Shown in pieces: positions 1 to 11,090 of a stretch of 64,000 bases of DNA. The position numbers and the translations under genes were made by a program. Source of the stretch: Ziziphus jujuba (lineage: Eukaryota; Streptophyta; Magnoliopsida; Rosales; Rhamnaceae); assembly GCF_031755915.1 (NCBI RefSeq), contig NC_083389.1, forward strand, positions 27,721,501 to 27,785,500, read 5' to 3'. The notes beneath the pieces were generated by a model, which worked only from the letters and a program-made list of their open reading frames with translations, searched no databases and was not told where the DNA came from. Position 1 is the first letter of the stretch, and every line of letters starts with the position of its first letter.

Positions 1-1880
1 ACACTGAAATGGTTTTGAAATTTTGGTGCGGCATTCGTACCTTTTTATAGAAGGGTTTGGAATGTTATAGAAAAAGGGCCGGGCAGCCCAAAAACCCACC
101 GGCTTCCCAATCTGCTCATTTCAATTTTTGACCGACATTTTTGGAAATTCCACGTGCCTTCTTTTAAAAGCTTTTCGTTCATCACTTTTTCGATTTGACC
201 AAAACGTCCTAGTGTTTACTATTATTACCCTTTTGTCTGAAGGTTAGAAGAGTCTTTCAGTACAATGTTCCCTTTAATACTGATTTCGTATTTACGTTTT
301 CCAATCATTTTCAACAATAATTTATTTATTTATTTATCTAAAATAATTAATTTGATAGGATGGTTGGATACTTGAATTTACCTTGTGAATTCCTTGTCGC
401 TTCGACTAATTCACTTTTCGGGTAGACTGTTATCTCCTCCATATAAATCTTGTCTTCCAAGAAATATATATTTTCAACATATAAATCTTGTGTTCCAAGA
501 AAATAAACAAGAAACATATGTTTTCAAATTGTCAAAATATTTTTTGAGTTTTGAGTTTGACCGAATTCTCTAAAATATAAATTTGTTTCGGTTAAGGACG
601 AGAAAACAAATTGCAGCAAGAGGAGTTATTTATTTATATATATAATATCGAAGAAAAATAGCATACCTCTTGTTTGGTTATGTTTTATATTTTCAATTTT
701 TTAAATATTATTTTAAAATTAAAAAATAAATTATTTGTATTTATTTTTTTTAAAACAAAATTATTTAGTCAATTATGTTTAAAAACAGTTTTCAAAACTA
801 AAAAGTAAAAAATAAAAAACATCATTTTAATATTTTTAAATTTTTTTTAATTTATTTTTTAAAATTAATGGCCAAACAATAATTTTTTGTTTTAGAAATA
901 TTTTTTTTATTTTATAGAACAAAAAATTATTTTAAAATCTAATGGCCAAAGAAGCCCATAATTTCTTTTTTTATTTTTTATTTTCCCCATACTTCTGTAC
1001 ATTTTTTATAACACTTAGAGGAATTCATATTGACAAAAGTGTATAGAACTAAGCAACCAACAAAAAAAATATATATATTTTTTAATTGACAAAAAGCAGA
1101 TATATATATATTATATTTGAAATAAGGTGGAGATTAATAGAATTATAAGAGATATATGTTAAAATTTGTCAATTAACAAGATTCATTAGTGGTTATCAAT
1201 ATTTAGATTGCTTGCAATCCAATCCTGATTATATTTTCTGTACTAAGCAAATCATATATAATTAATGTTTAAGCCTCAACTGTTATTTAAATGTTAATGA
1301 AATTTATGATCACAAAATATTTTCAAATTATAATATCCAAGTTATATGTATGTATTGCTTTGATAATCAAGTGTGATTAGGGAAGATCCCATATTAATTA
1401 TATCAGAGGATTTTAGTTTTCGGAAAGTTTACTAGTACCTTAGTAGTTACCTAGAAAAGTTTACCACTTCAGTGCTAGAAGCTTGATTTTAGATTATTCT
1501 ACATTATTTTTTATTTAACAATCTTTCAGGTAGTCATTATTCAATTAATCTCTACTTATTAACTGAAATAACTAGTTAATTAACCAGGGAAACTTTCACA
1601 ACCAAAATCATTAGTTTTTTTGTAATCAACTAATTAATTAGGATTTTAAAACTAATGCCAACCATCATGCGTTTTGGTCTGTATATATGGACAGACCATT
1701 AGATATCCAATATTGAAGAAAGCTTCCCCAAAAACAGTCTTAATTTTCAGACATGGAATTTATATAAGGTTAAACACACAAACACACATATAAACACAAA
1801 TCCTTATGCATATGTATATCCATATTGGGGCTCTCTAATATTATGTGAGAATATATTTATATATACATGATAATATTAAA
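1..1880. other. Intergenic DNA, no gene seen; possible promoter remnant at the left edge
   Basis: I see no coding region. The first ~160 bases are less AT-rich than what follows. They hold a TTGACC W-box-like site (about 128-133) and a CACGTG G-box (151-156), so they could be the 5' flank of a gene lying left of the window; that is inference. From about 640 to 1100 the DNA is strongly A/T-rich with runs of T and A. Bases 1100-1880 are ordinary AT-rich spacer. Confidence 0.4.
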
Positions 1881-2098
1881 CTCTAATCAACATAGCCATC
1901 CACACTTAAGCCTAAACAATGATATATTAAACACACACATGTACATATTTATAGCAAGTTCATACTCCAAACATATGCATGCCTGGTGAAACCAAACATG
2001 TATATATATGGCTATATTATATACTAGCTGGGTAGCCTCTTCTAGCATGTTCCAGCTTTCACTTTCTTTATTCATTAATTAATACTACTTGATAAATA

Positions 2099-2476
2099 TT
2101 AGTGCTTATTAGTACTTAGGCTTTTGGAGTGAGGCTTATCGAATAGTGGTGGGCGATGGGTTTCACCACTGGAATCATCATCTCCATAGTTACCGTAAGA
2201 TTCATTCTTCGCTTCATCGTCATCAGTGTTAACATGATCAACATGGCTTTGGCTTTTTGTTTCTGGTTCTGATGAACCTACGCTAACCTTTCGTCCAAGA
2301 TTCTTTGGATTATTATTATTATTATCATTCTCACTTTGGACCTCTGAATTCAGATGTCGTTTGGTAGCCACTTCTTCCGAAGTACTAGTAATACCTTCTA
2401 CTTTGGCTTCCAAAGTTGCCGAAATCAACACAAACCCAACGAAGATTGCAAGCATGAAGCTCCTCATCGTCTTCAT
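2099..2476 (-). CDS. Small secreted peptide precursor, copy A of a tandem family (C-terminus probably frameshifted)
   Basis: This 125-aa protein has an N-terminal hydrophobic signal peptide (about residues 5-24, ending near LEA), then a KRHLNSE box (about 40-46), an N/S/D/E-rich spacer and a C-terminal SYGNYGDDDSS segment. It has no cysteine pattern, no transmembrane segment after the signal, and matches no enzyme domain. The architecture is that of plant secreted peptide-hormone precursors, but I do not recognise a named family. Copies B (5566-5901) and C (8863-9222) align along the whole length. After GET the reading diverges from them: copy A reads H-R-P-P, whereas the other frame reads H-H-Y-S and stops at 2116-2118, which matches the paralogues. 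A ~7-nt insertion therefore probably shifted the frame. The ATG at 2474-2476 is the first after a probable 5'-UTR intron. The alternative is a genuinely different tail resembling RPP-containing peptides. Confidence 0.75.
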   Translation of the reverse strand: MKTMRSFMLAIFVGFVLISATLEAKVEGITSTSEEVATKRHLNSEVQSENDNNNNNPKNLGRKVSVGSSEPETKSQSHVDHVNTDDDEAKNESYGNYGDDDSSGETHRPPLFDKPHSKSLSTNKH

Positions 2477-2507
2477 CGTTCGGTCAAAAGTACCTTATAT
2501 GTATGAA

Positions 2508-2655
2508 CTAAAAAAAATATATATATATATATATATATATATTGAGAGAAACAATTTTGATCAGGTATAATTTAATATAATGAAAGAAACAATAAATTAT
2601 ACTTATTATCTAAGCAAGAATATTACAAGAACTAGCTAGAGTTATTGAAAATTAC
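2508..2655 (-). other. Probable 5'-UTR intron of peptide gene A
   Basis: On the minus strand a donor CAG|GTAAT lies at 2655 and an acceptor T-run|AG ends at 2508, about 30 bases before the ATG. Copies B and C have a comparable intron in the same place, which supports it. A (TA)n tract at about 2519-2541 lies inside. Confidence 0.5.
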
Positions 2656-2699
2656 CTGATTTGCTAGTTGTATTTGGAATGCAATGAAGGAATCGATTC

Positions 2700-2880
2700 C
2701 GAAAGTGACAATATATAGAGGGAGATTAATTTTGGCACTGCAGATGATAGGGTAACGAGTTTGAAGCAGATTGAGATAAAATTCTCAGAGCACTAATAAA
2801 GCAAAGTTGCTGTTGGGGATATGACAAGGATAGACAGCGCTGTGGCCACCCAAAATGTAATTATGATTAAGCTTAATAAT
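2700..2880 (-). promoter_or_regulatory. Promoter of peptide gene A
   Basis: A TATATAT box (minus strand, about 2710-2717) lies upstream of the 5'-UTR intron. Further upstream are GAGCACTAATAAA (about 2786-2799, as read on the plus strand) and a block TGTGGCCACC (about 2840-2850) followed by TAATTATGATTAAGC (about 2859-2873). The same boxes recur before copy B, and the last block also before copy C. Such shared non-coding blocks suggest the regulatory region was duplicated with the gene. Confidence 0.55.
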
Positions 2881-4035
2881 TATTTATGCCAATTTCACTC
2901 CTACTATTTGCTTGGCATAGCTTCTACAGGTAGAACTTTTACTAGTAGATACTTTGTTAATAAATCTATTAAAAAAAACACTTCTATTTTAAATCTTATT
3001 AAGTGTTTGTATGAAAAATATAAATTTTAACTTTTTTAAGTAATTTTTTACAACTTTTTAAAATAATATAAAGATATTATTGGAAAGAAATATATTCATG
3101 TGAGAAAAGTTAAATTTCCATCAAAACTTTATTTTCAGTTTTTGGAAAGGAACTCACATTCTGCATTTTCTTTTTCTTTGTCTTTTTTATTTTAATTAGC
3201 AGAACAATTGTGTCTCTGACATAGCTTTTAAAATAAATAAATAAATAAATAAACAAAAAATAAAATAAAAAATAAACAGCGTTAATGCTTAATTGTATGT
3301 ATTTCCAATATATATGTGTATATATATATACATATATGTGAATATGTATATAGTACTTTCTCTCAGTGATTTGATATATATATATATATATATATAAAGT
3401 GATTTGACATTTTTGACTATGTAGAATTATTACCATGCATCTGTTGACTGCTTTTCAAAATTTAACTACCCTAATTAATTAGTCTTTCAATGCTGATGCA
3501 TGGTGTGGTCAACAAGGGTAAATATCAAGTACGACATATATATTATATTATATGCGGGGAAAAGCAAAATTGAAGAGAATTAATACAAAAAAAATTCATT
3601 CCCATCATTACCTGAAGAAAAAATTAATGGCTTTTAACATTAGATTTCTCCGTATAAATTGTATTGATGATATGTTTAATTACTCCTAGATTGCTATTTC
3701 GATTCAATTTTATCACTACGACTTGTTTTCACTTGCACGATAAAAGTATTCCAACATTTATAATTGATCAATTTTGATAGAAAACAGATAATATATGTAC
3801 AGTAAAATTATTACCGATACAAATGTCATCAACAAGTAGCATTAATAATATGTAATCACTTTTTATCAAACTCGTAGACAGTGTTATTTTCGACCACTTC
3901 TCAACTGCCGATTTGACTTTTATTTCTCCATTGTTTTTACATAAATGTAATGCGGGTTGCCAAGCATGAATATATAATAGTTGTACTAATCTATATAGCG
4001 ATAATGAACAATCAATATTAGCAGTAAATATACAA

Positions 4036-5344
4036 ACCTCGTTACTGTGTTACATTTATCTGTACTTTACTCCAACTTCTAAGTTGGCAGCAAGTTTCAT
4101 AATTATCTTTCATCAAATTAATGAATTTCAATTAATAATCAAAATTTATTTATAATTATATGTATTTTTTTTATTAGTTTAAATTTTTTTAAAAAATAGT
4201 ATTTCAATTTGATATCAAAAATTATTTTCATTTGATATCAAAGTCAGATATTTAAGAAGTATTGTATTCAAAATTTAATACCTACATCTAAACTCCACAA
4301 TTCCATTAAAATTACTTGTGAGAAAAAAATATAATATTAAATTATCTAAATATCGAAAATACTAGAGATTTTAAAGTTCTAATTAAATATATATATATAT
4401 ATATATTTTTTTTCCAAATGATTATGCTATTAGGTGTCATTATTTCAAAATATAAAATTTCTTTCTTACTAATCTATTTAATAAGATAACAATCCACGAC
4501 TCATTTGAATTTATTTATTTTTAATAAAAAAGATCCACCTTTAAATATATAATATTGCCCTAGGTGTGATTAGGGCATATCATCTTTTAATTATACAAAA
4601 ACATATGTTCCTTTATATATGAAAGTTCTCCGTCCCCTAGGTCCACCAGGCACCCAACACGTCAGAAGCCAGAGGGAGGAAAATGGTCCTCCACTTAATT
4701 TTAGATATAATATATATATTTAGGATAGGCCACTTAATTTTCTTTTTTAAGGATAATACTTTGAGAATATTTTGCATTACCTTTTTGCCTAAAGATCCGA
4801 TTTCTTTATTAAGCTCTAATTAACCCGAGTGGTTGCTTATCCTTATCAAAATCGATGTCAGCTTTTTAACTAACCATGGCTTGCGACTATTCTACCTAAT
4901 ATTTCATCTGTATACATATTTGTTATTGACACTTTTGGATGCTTTCCAAAACTTCAATTTATATAGTTAGTAAACATCAAATAGTCGGGTTTATTATTAG
5001 TTCAACATCGCTTGTTGATCAATTTTTAAATTAAATATTTATTAAATAAATATTCATACTTCATTGACAAATAATAAATTATTTTTTTAATTTTTGAACA
5101 CATAAATGACACTCAATATTTTCATTAGAGATACTCTAATGAGCTTGAAAATTTAGCATATATTATTAGAGGAATCTTATCCACGCCCAACTTGCTCAAA
5201 TTTCTTGTACAATCTCATTTTTAGTAAGCAATATTATATAAGTTTCAGATTCGTATGTTGCTTATAGCAGTTGAGATTATATAAGATATAAGATATTTCA
5301 ACAAAAAACTATGAAAATATTATTATATATACACAGATTATCTC
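4036..5344. other. Spacer between duplicated units, no gene seen
   Basis: AT-rich DNA with short A and T runs and a (TA)n tract near 4387-4407. A slightly GC-richer patch sits at about 4630-4680. I found no open reading frame of note and no terminal repeats. Confidence 0.4.
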
Positions 5345-5486
5345 TGAACCCTACTCTTCATAGACTGCATCGTCACTCAAATATATTGAACATATATTTA
5401 TATTCATAGCAAGAGCTTACGTACGTCTAATGAAACCAAACATGCACATATGCATATATATATATATATATATATATGGCTCCCCA

Positions 5487-5525
<39 letters not shown>

Positions 5526-5565
5526 GATATATACATATATGTTTAATTTGGTTCTTGTAATTAAA

Positions 5566-5901
5566 TTAAGGCCTATGACCTGCGAAGTAGTGGTGGGTAA
5601 GACCATTGGGATCATCATTTCCATAGCTATCGGAGGATTCAATCTCTTCCTTATCATAACTATTATTAACTTTATCAATATGACTTTGGCTTTGTGTTTC
5701 TGCAGCGGCTGATGAACCTACGCTAACCTTTCGACCAAGATTCTTTGGATTCACACTTTGGACCGCTGAATTCAGATGTCGTTTGGCAGCCACTTCTTCC
5801 GAAGAAATAGTAATACTTTCTGCTTTGGCTTCCAAAGTTGCCGAAATCAACACAAACCCAACAAAGATTACAAGCATGAAGCTCCTCATGATCATCTTCA
5901 T
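5566..5901 (-). CDS. Small secreted peptide precursor, copy B of the tandem family
   Basis: This 111-aa protein starts with MKMIMRSFMLVIF and has a signal peptide ending near residue 25 (LEAKA), then KRHLNSAVQS and NPKNLGRKVSVGSS boxes almost identical to copy A. A short acidic linker leads to the C-terminal S-Y-G-N-D-D-P ... T-H-H-Y-F-A-G-H-R-P. The mature peptide, if one is released, would most likely come from this conserved acidic/aromatic C-terminus (inference). There are two possible starts (M1 and M3/M5); the first gives the best match to A. A CAG acceptor (5944-5946) ends a 5'-UTR intron shortly upstream. No function is assigned; a peptide-signal role is inferred from architecture only. 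Confidence 0.78.
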   Translation of the reverse strand: MKMIMRSFMLVIFVGFVLISATLEAKAESITISSEEVAAKRHLNSAVQSVNPKNLGRKVSVGSSAAAETQSQSHIDKVNNSYDKEEIESSDSYGNDDPNGLTHHYFAGHRP

Positions 5902-5943
5902 CCTTCGATCGATATATCAAAACTGGTTTATAGGTACAAAACC

Positions 5944-6069
5944 CTGAAAAGAGAGAAATAACTTTGATTAATTAGGGATTTTTTATAACTTAACACATAA
6001 AAAAGATTTGATTAGCTAAAGGGAATATTATAAGAACCAGCTAAGGTTGTTGCTAAAGTGAAAATCTAC
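5944..6069 (-). other. Probable 5'-UTR intron of peptide gene B
   Basis: On the minus strand the donor is CAG|GTAGAT at 6069 and the acceptor is TCTCTTTTCAG|GG ending at 5944, with a good pyrimidine tract. It matches the placement in copies A and C. Confidence 0.6.
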
Positions 6070-6109
6070 CTGTTTTAGTTTGTATTTGAATGAAGAAATT
6101 GGTTCCAAA

Positions 6110-6265
6110 AGTGGCAACTTATATAGACGAATTTTGGCACTGCAGATTAAGGGTGAATTGGAGGGGAATTCAATTCTTGGAGCACTAATAAAACAAAACA
6201 AAGTGTTGGGATGCTGACGACCCATGTCTATGGCCACCGAGAGAGTAATTATGATCAAGCAACCA
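6110..6265 (-). promoter_or_regulatory. Promoter of peptide gene B
   Basis: A TATATAAG box (minus strand, about 6118-6126) is followed upstream by GGAGCACTAATAAA (about 6178-6191, plus-strand reading), TATGGCCACC (about 6229-6238) and TAATTATGATCAAGC (about 6246-6260). Order and spacing match the promoter of copy A. Confidence 0.55.
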
Positions 6266-7195
6266 ATAGTTGTGCCATTTTCATTCTTAATTAACATTTT
6301 GAATTAATTAATTAATGTGTTGAATAATCATTTCCCATTCCGGCCCAAATAGGGTTTCAACTTAATTTACACAGCCAATAATTAGTACATTTGTTATGAA
6401 AAAATGAAACTATATCTATCTATCTATCTGTCTATCTGTCTATCTATCTATCTCTATGTAGATATACACACACAAAGACAAACTTACACAATGCTTTCGC
6501 TTAGTGATTTGACCATATAAATAATTATTACCATCTGCACTTGACTGCTGTGAAATTTAATCGCCATCCATGTATATATAATCAGGGCTACTTAAGTTCC
6601 CCAACTCTCATGCACATGGTCTAGTCCAATAATGGTAAATATCAAGTACACAGCATCTACCGAATGTGTACTTGTTCTTTACTTGAAGAGATTATATATG
6701 GAATACGGTTATTAATAATTATTGTCCAAAGAAAAATCACAATGATTAATTAGAAAAAAAAAATACCCGTACATATAAATATCTTGATTAAATCTTATCA
6801 TATTGATGATTAATATTTTTTGGTAAAATATAACAGCTGACAATTTGCTATTTAATTAATTCCATTCAACTTGATCAGTAGAACTTGTTCTTTGCTTGCA
6901 CTAGCTATATTTGATCAGCTCCAAAAGGTTAGTGTATGCGGATTATCATTAATTATTATGAATGCAATTCTCATCAGCGAATACGTACAAGAGCAATATT
7001 AACTCTCATTTTAACAAAGTCGTTGTCGAATTTAAATCCTTTCCACTTCTCACCTAGATTTGACTTTGTCTTCCTCCATCGTTTTACAGACAATTAATGC
7101 GTGTTGCTAAGGATATGTATAGATATTTTAGTTGTTCTGACGATCTGCATAGTGATGATCAATATTAGCAGTAAACATATACATATTTACTGCAT

Positions 7196-8840
7196 TACAT
7201 TTATTTTTATACTCTACTCCAACTGGCATGTTTGTTATCAATTGTCATGATTACCTTCCGTGAAAAAATAATCTCAATTTGTTTGATAGTATATATACAC
7301 ACACATGCTGACGTCTCCATTATATAGCATGGTAAAACCGATCATCTATATATATATATATATATATTTGCAGTAAAAAATGTTATTCAACACCAGCAGT
7401 GATAATGTATTACTGAAAGTTATGCAAACTAAAAATGAAACTACCACATATGTGGTGAATATATACCATATTACTGATGATTATAACATTACGTACTGTG
7501 TTAGTGAATGGTAATTTTCATTTGCAGTTAGTTAATTTTTATATTTTTTATAATTTTGTATGTAGATTTTATTGTAAGAGTTCCTAGATATATTCAGAAG
7601 GTTAGCTATATATTTTTTGTGCCATTCTCAACCGGTTTATTTGCTGAGTAATTGCACTATACATAATATGCGTGTTTGTGTGTGTGTATATATATATATA
7701 TATATGCACTTTAATGGTTGAGAACTTGATACTGTCATTTAGAGATGTTAAATTGTTTGTATGTTTAATTAGAGCAAGCCCAGTGCCAGTTTTGGAGTGA
7801 GAGTTTACTTTGAATATTAACCACTAAAACGTCAAGAATTATTCTTTATTATCTTTAGAGATGTTAAATTGTTTGTATGTGTAATTAATTTAAACTTTTC
7901 TTTTAATGAGATAAGTTACTAAAATGGCATACAACTTTTTGTTGCTCTTCTTCTTCATTATCTTGACTTTGATGTGCATTTTTATATACATATAATGTAA
8001 TGTCAAAAAAAAAAAAAAAAAAAATTGGGAATTATCTACAGAAAAGTCAATAATTACCAGATGAAGGACAAAGTTTCTTTTGAATTTGGATATAATATGA
8101 TGAGAAAAACTTGAAATAAGATTAGGAATATTGTTGACCAAAACGTGAAATTGAGTTTTAATTAACTTATTTGAGTTTATCTAACTGGGACGTGTAGCTA
8201 GCTAGTTATTATCCTGTATGCAAGGTTAGATCCACTTTTATTAAGTAAAAATTTATCGCCCTATACATAAAATAGATAATGTTAAATTATTAATTAATTT
8301 GTTAAGTCTTTCAATTTGATTAACATTTTTTAGAAATTCAAAGATCACCCATTAAGATATGTGCTGAATCTTGAGCTGCATTTTAATTTATATTCACCCA
8401 CTATCAAATATTTGTTGACTAACTGAGCTAGCTAGGGATTCTTCATAGCTAACAAATATTAATTTGTTCTGATCAGGAAGTGAGACCAAGAGTCCCTTTC
8501 CTCCGGCTAGATTGCATTTGAAAGTGATTCAAATTGGCTTATGTAAATTATCAAGTACATTTACGCACAGAAAAGCCATGCATGTTGATCTGTATATGCA
8601 ACACAATTTCGCATTCTAAGCTAGAAGCTTAGTTGCTTGTAACCACACAATCACATATATAAAACTGTATAACTAATTGCTTCATATAAGCGTGAATTCA
8701 GTTAACAAGTTCTTCTTTACAAATATTTTTGGCTGTATATGATGAACATGTTGATGATTTCACTTTATTACATGCAAGCCTTAACCACACTTATACACAC
8801 TCATTTCTTATATAGCTTCATTAATACATATACATGAGAT
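7196..8840. other. Spacer, no gene seen; short internal direct repeat
   Basis: AT-rich DNA with (TA)n tracts (about 7346-7368 and 7687-7704) and an A20-type run at about 8006-8023. A ~30-base phrase beginning AGAGATGTTAAATTG occurs at about 7741 and again at about 7858. I found no protein family signature on either strand. Confidence 0.4.
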
Positions 8841-8862
8841 CCATACTTATTTAGAGATCTTT

Positions 8863-9222
8863 TTAATTAGGAGGAGTATTATTTCCACTGTTATGTTTGA
8901 AGAAATAATGGTGAGTTTTGGACGACGGATCATCGGTATCTTCACCAAAACTCTCGTTGGCATCGTCGTCTTCATTAATGTTATGATCAGCCTTGCTTTC
9001 AGTTTTAAATTCTGGGATTTCATCATCGTTATTATGTTTAGGGAATGGATGATCAGGGCGAACATATCGATTTTGAGGAAGCTGATCATCGTTTTCGGGC
9101 TCACTGAGCAGGTGGCGCTTGGGCTTCATCCTATGCTGAATATTTGAAACCCTAATTGCCTCTATTTGCAGAGGAGCAAAAAGGACAAAGGCAAAGCCAA
9201 GCAGTACAAGCAAGGTCTTCAT
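8863..9222 (-). CDS. Small secreted peptide precursor, copy C of the tandem family
   Basis: The most likely start is the ATG at 9220-9222, giving a 119-aa protein MKTLLVLLGFAFVLFA. A longer reading from 9267 would cross a strong acceptor (TTTTCAG, 9247-9249), so I reject it. A signal peptide (about residues 1-22) is followed by MKPKRHLLSEPEND, which corresponds to the KRHLNSE box of A and B. A charged, proline-containing spacer then leads to E-S-F-G ... D-D-P-S-S-K-T-H-H-Y-F-F-K-H. Tyrosine is replaced by phenylalanine in the S-Y-G motif, while HHYF is kept. It is more diverged than A from B. Function unknown; a secreted signal-peptide precursor is inferred from architecture. Confidence 0.75.
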   Translation of the reverse strand: MKTLLVLLGFAFVLFAPLQIEAIRVSNIQHRMKPKRHLLSEPENDDQLPQNRYVRPDHPFPKHNNDDEIPEFKTESKADHNINEDDDANESFGEDTDDPSSKTHHYFFKHNSGNNTPPN

Positions 9223-9246
9223 GTTGTTAGTATCAATAAAAACCCC

Positions 9247-9400
9247 CTGAAAACGACAAGCAAGCAATTCATTTTCTTAATATTGTTAACCAAATTCAAA
9301 CACTCAATAAACAAGATTAATACTGAGCCAAAAAAAAAAAAAAAAAAAAAAAGAATAATTGAAGGAAATTATAAAACCAGGGTTATGAAGGTATATGTAC
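9247..9400 (-). other. Probable 5'-UTR intron of peptide gene C
   Basis: On the minus strand the donor is TTTG|GTACAT at 9400 and the acceptor is CGTTTTCAG|GGGG ending at 9247. A run of about 20 A (plus strand, about 9331-9351) lies within it as a long pyrimidine tract. Confidence 0.55.
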
Positions 9401-9454
9401 CAAAGATTTGCTGCAAGAAAATCCTCAAGAAAGTGATGTAAAATAATGGGTTGC

Positions 9455-9640
9455 TGAGGTTACAATTTATAGGCGAGGGGATTTTGAAGACCAATTAAAC
9501 AATGACTCATTAGGATATTTCAAATTAAGAAGGAGCACGACATAAAAGACAAAAGGCAGTGGGAATATCACAATATTTTTCCACCACTGGGGAGAGGTCT
9601 GTGGCCACCATTAAAAGGAAGGAATCATGATTAAGCATGA
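9455..9640 (-). promoter_or_regulatory. Promoter of peptide gene C
   Basis: TATAAATTG (minus strand, about 9463-9471) is a TATA box. The block TGTGGCCACC (about 9600-9609) followed by ATCATGATTAAGC (about 9624-9636) matches the upstream block of copies A and B. The GAGCACTAATAAA box was not found here. Confidence 0.5.
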
Positions 9641-11090
9641 GAATTAAGGTTACTCTTTATTAATTTATTTTCATTTATTTAATTAATATAATATCATATA
9701 TCTAGATCTTTCATTAACTTCCATAGCCCTGTGGTTAACTTTTATTAGTTAATTTGCAAATGCATATTCAATGATTGCTCTTTTAATTAAGTCAAGAGCA
9801 GTATTCAATACTAATTTTCTCTTTTAAGTTAAGCATTTTCGTTGTTAGGTTAGGTGGAGGAGCGGTGACAGTAAAACTGTAAGCTAGAAATTGTTCAGTC
9901 AAAAAAAAAGAAAAAAAAGGATAGCTAGAAGTCATGCATAGGTGTGGTAAATATTATTGCCACGGGCAATTAATATTATATTTTATGATATTCCAATTTT
10001 ATCCTTTCAAGGTAATTATGCTATTATTTGACTTGGAAAATGATGATCTCATATAAAGGTTTTGATGCCCCTCATGAGGAAATGGTACGGAATTGAAGGT
10101 TGAAGTAATTACTTAACCCTGCCAAGAGATTTTTTTTTTTTTCTTTTGCTGTTTCTTTAATTTTCTGCTTAGATTATATTACGGATATGTGTGGTTAATT
10201 ATTTAATTCCTCATGAGCAAAAAATCTGATAGTGTCAGAACTTTTAGCTTGGCCTTTCGCTTAAATCTTTACCCATCTTACAGTAATTTATATCAAAGTC
10301 GAAACAAGTTTAAAGAATGGTCAACCTGGTGCTTAAGCCAAAATCTCATCCTCATGTATATTTACACGTGAACGCGCATACCCAAATAAATCTCGTTTGC
10401 AAAGCTGAAAATTGAACAAATTATTTTATGACTCCAAGCCAAATTTCTGAACAAAAACAAAACTAATCTAAGAATTCCTAAAACTTATTTAAGGTGGATA
10501 TATAGTACTACTCTGTATTGTATCTATAAACTTGTACGTACTTCTATTCCCTAATCCTCCACCCTCATTTGAACCCTATAATATTTATGTAGAATATAAG
10601 GAAATTAATTTTAAAAAAATAACCAGTAATCTGCACAAAGTGTCTAAAATAGAGGCAATTTAATCTCCCAAATTCAAAATTCCAGTTGAAGGAAAACCTG
10701 AGAAATTAAGTTGCATTGATATTAATCACGAGAACAATAATAATAAATTATTTGCTATTTTTTGTACGTAGATGAAATTTAATTATTACAGGGTAGTAAA
10801 TTTTGTTATAGATCTATACCATTAATTTTATTCATTTAACGGCCTGGCTACATAAGATGCATATACATCATTCATCAATTGTTTCAATTCACTCTATATA
10901 TGGTGAAAGAAACCTGTGCTTTTTTTTTTTTTTGAGGGTATTCCACACTTATAGGAGATTCTTTTTACAATTCAAAATTAACTTTATACAGTTCATAAAA
11001 AATAATTTTGCCAAACTACCCTTATCTTCTTCCTCTTTTTATTTTCAATTAAGATTAAACTTTTCTGTTTTCTAGAGTGAGTCTGTCGAA
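9641..11090. other. Spacer upstream of peptide gene C, no gene seen
   Basis: AT-rich DNA. A phrase CATGCATAGGTGTGGTAAATATT near 9933-9956 resembles the distal upstream block of copies A and B (GCATGGTGTGGT ... TAAATAT), so some duplicated regulatory DNA may extend here. Otherwise nothing is recognised. Confidence 0.4.

Larger units (their letters stand above)
1890..4035. repeat. Segmental duplication, unit 1 (carries peptide gene A)
   Basis: Sequence from the 3' flank of gene A through its promoter and about 1.5 kb upstream reappears, diverged by substitutions and indels, at about 5345-7195 around gene B. Anchors include GTGAAACCAAACATG 3' of the gene, GGTAAATATCAAGTAC (about 3519), a TTTGACTTT-containing stretch (about 3910) and CAATATTAGCAGTAAA (about 4012). 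No gene other than A was found in the unit. Limits are approximate, by eye. Confidence 0.6.
5345..7195. repeat. Segmental duplication, unit 2 (carries peptide gene B)
   Basis: This is the partner of the block at about 1890-4035, with the same order: 3' flank, gene, 5'-UTR intron, promoter, then a distal upstream block ending with CAATATTAGCAGTAAA (about 7161). Divergence is visible in nearly every line, so the duplication is not recent. It contains (TA)n tracts (5455-5525) and a TCTA/TCTG tetranucleotide tract (about 6415-6453). Confidence 0.6.

Noticed and set aside
9223..9267. Longer start for peptide gene C (MLACRFQG...)
   Set aside because: It crosses a strong TTTTCAG splice acceptor at 9247-9249 that is shared with copy B, and it would put charged residues in front of the signal peptide.
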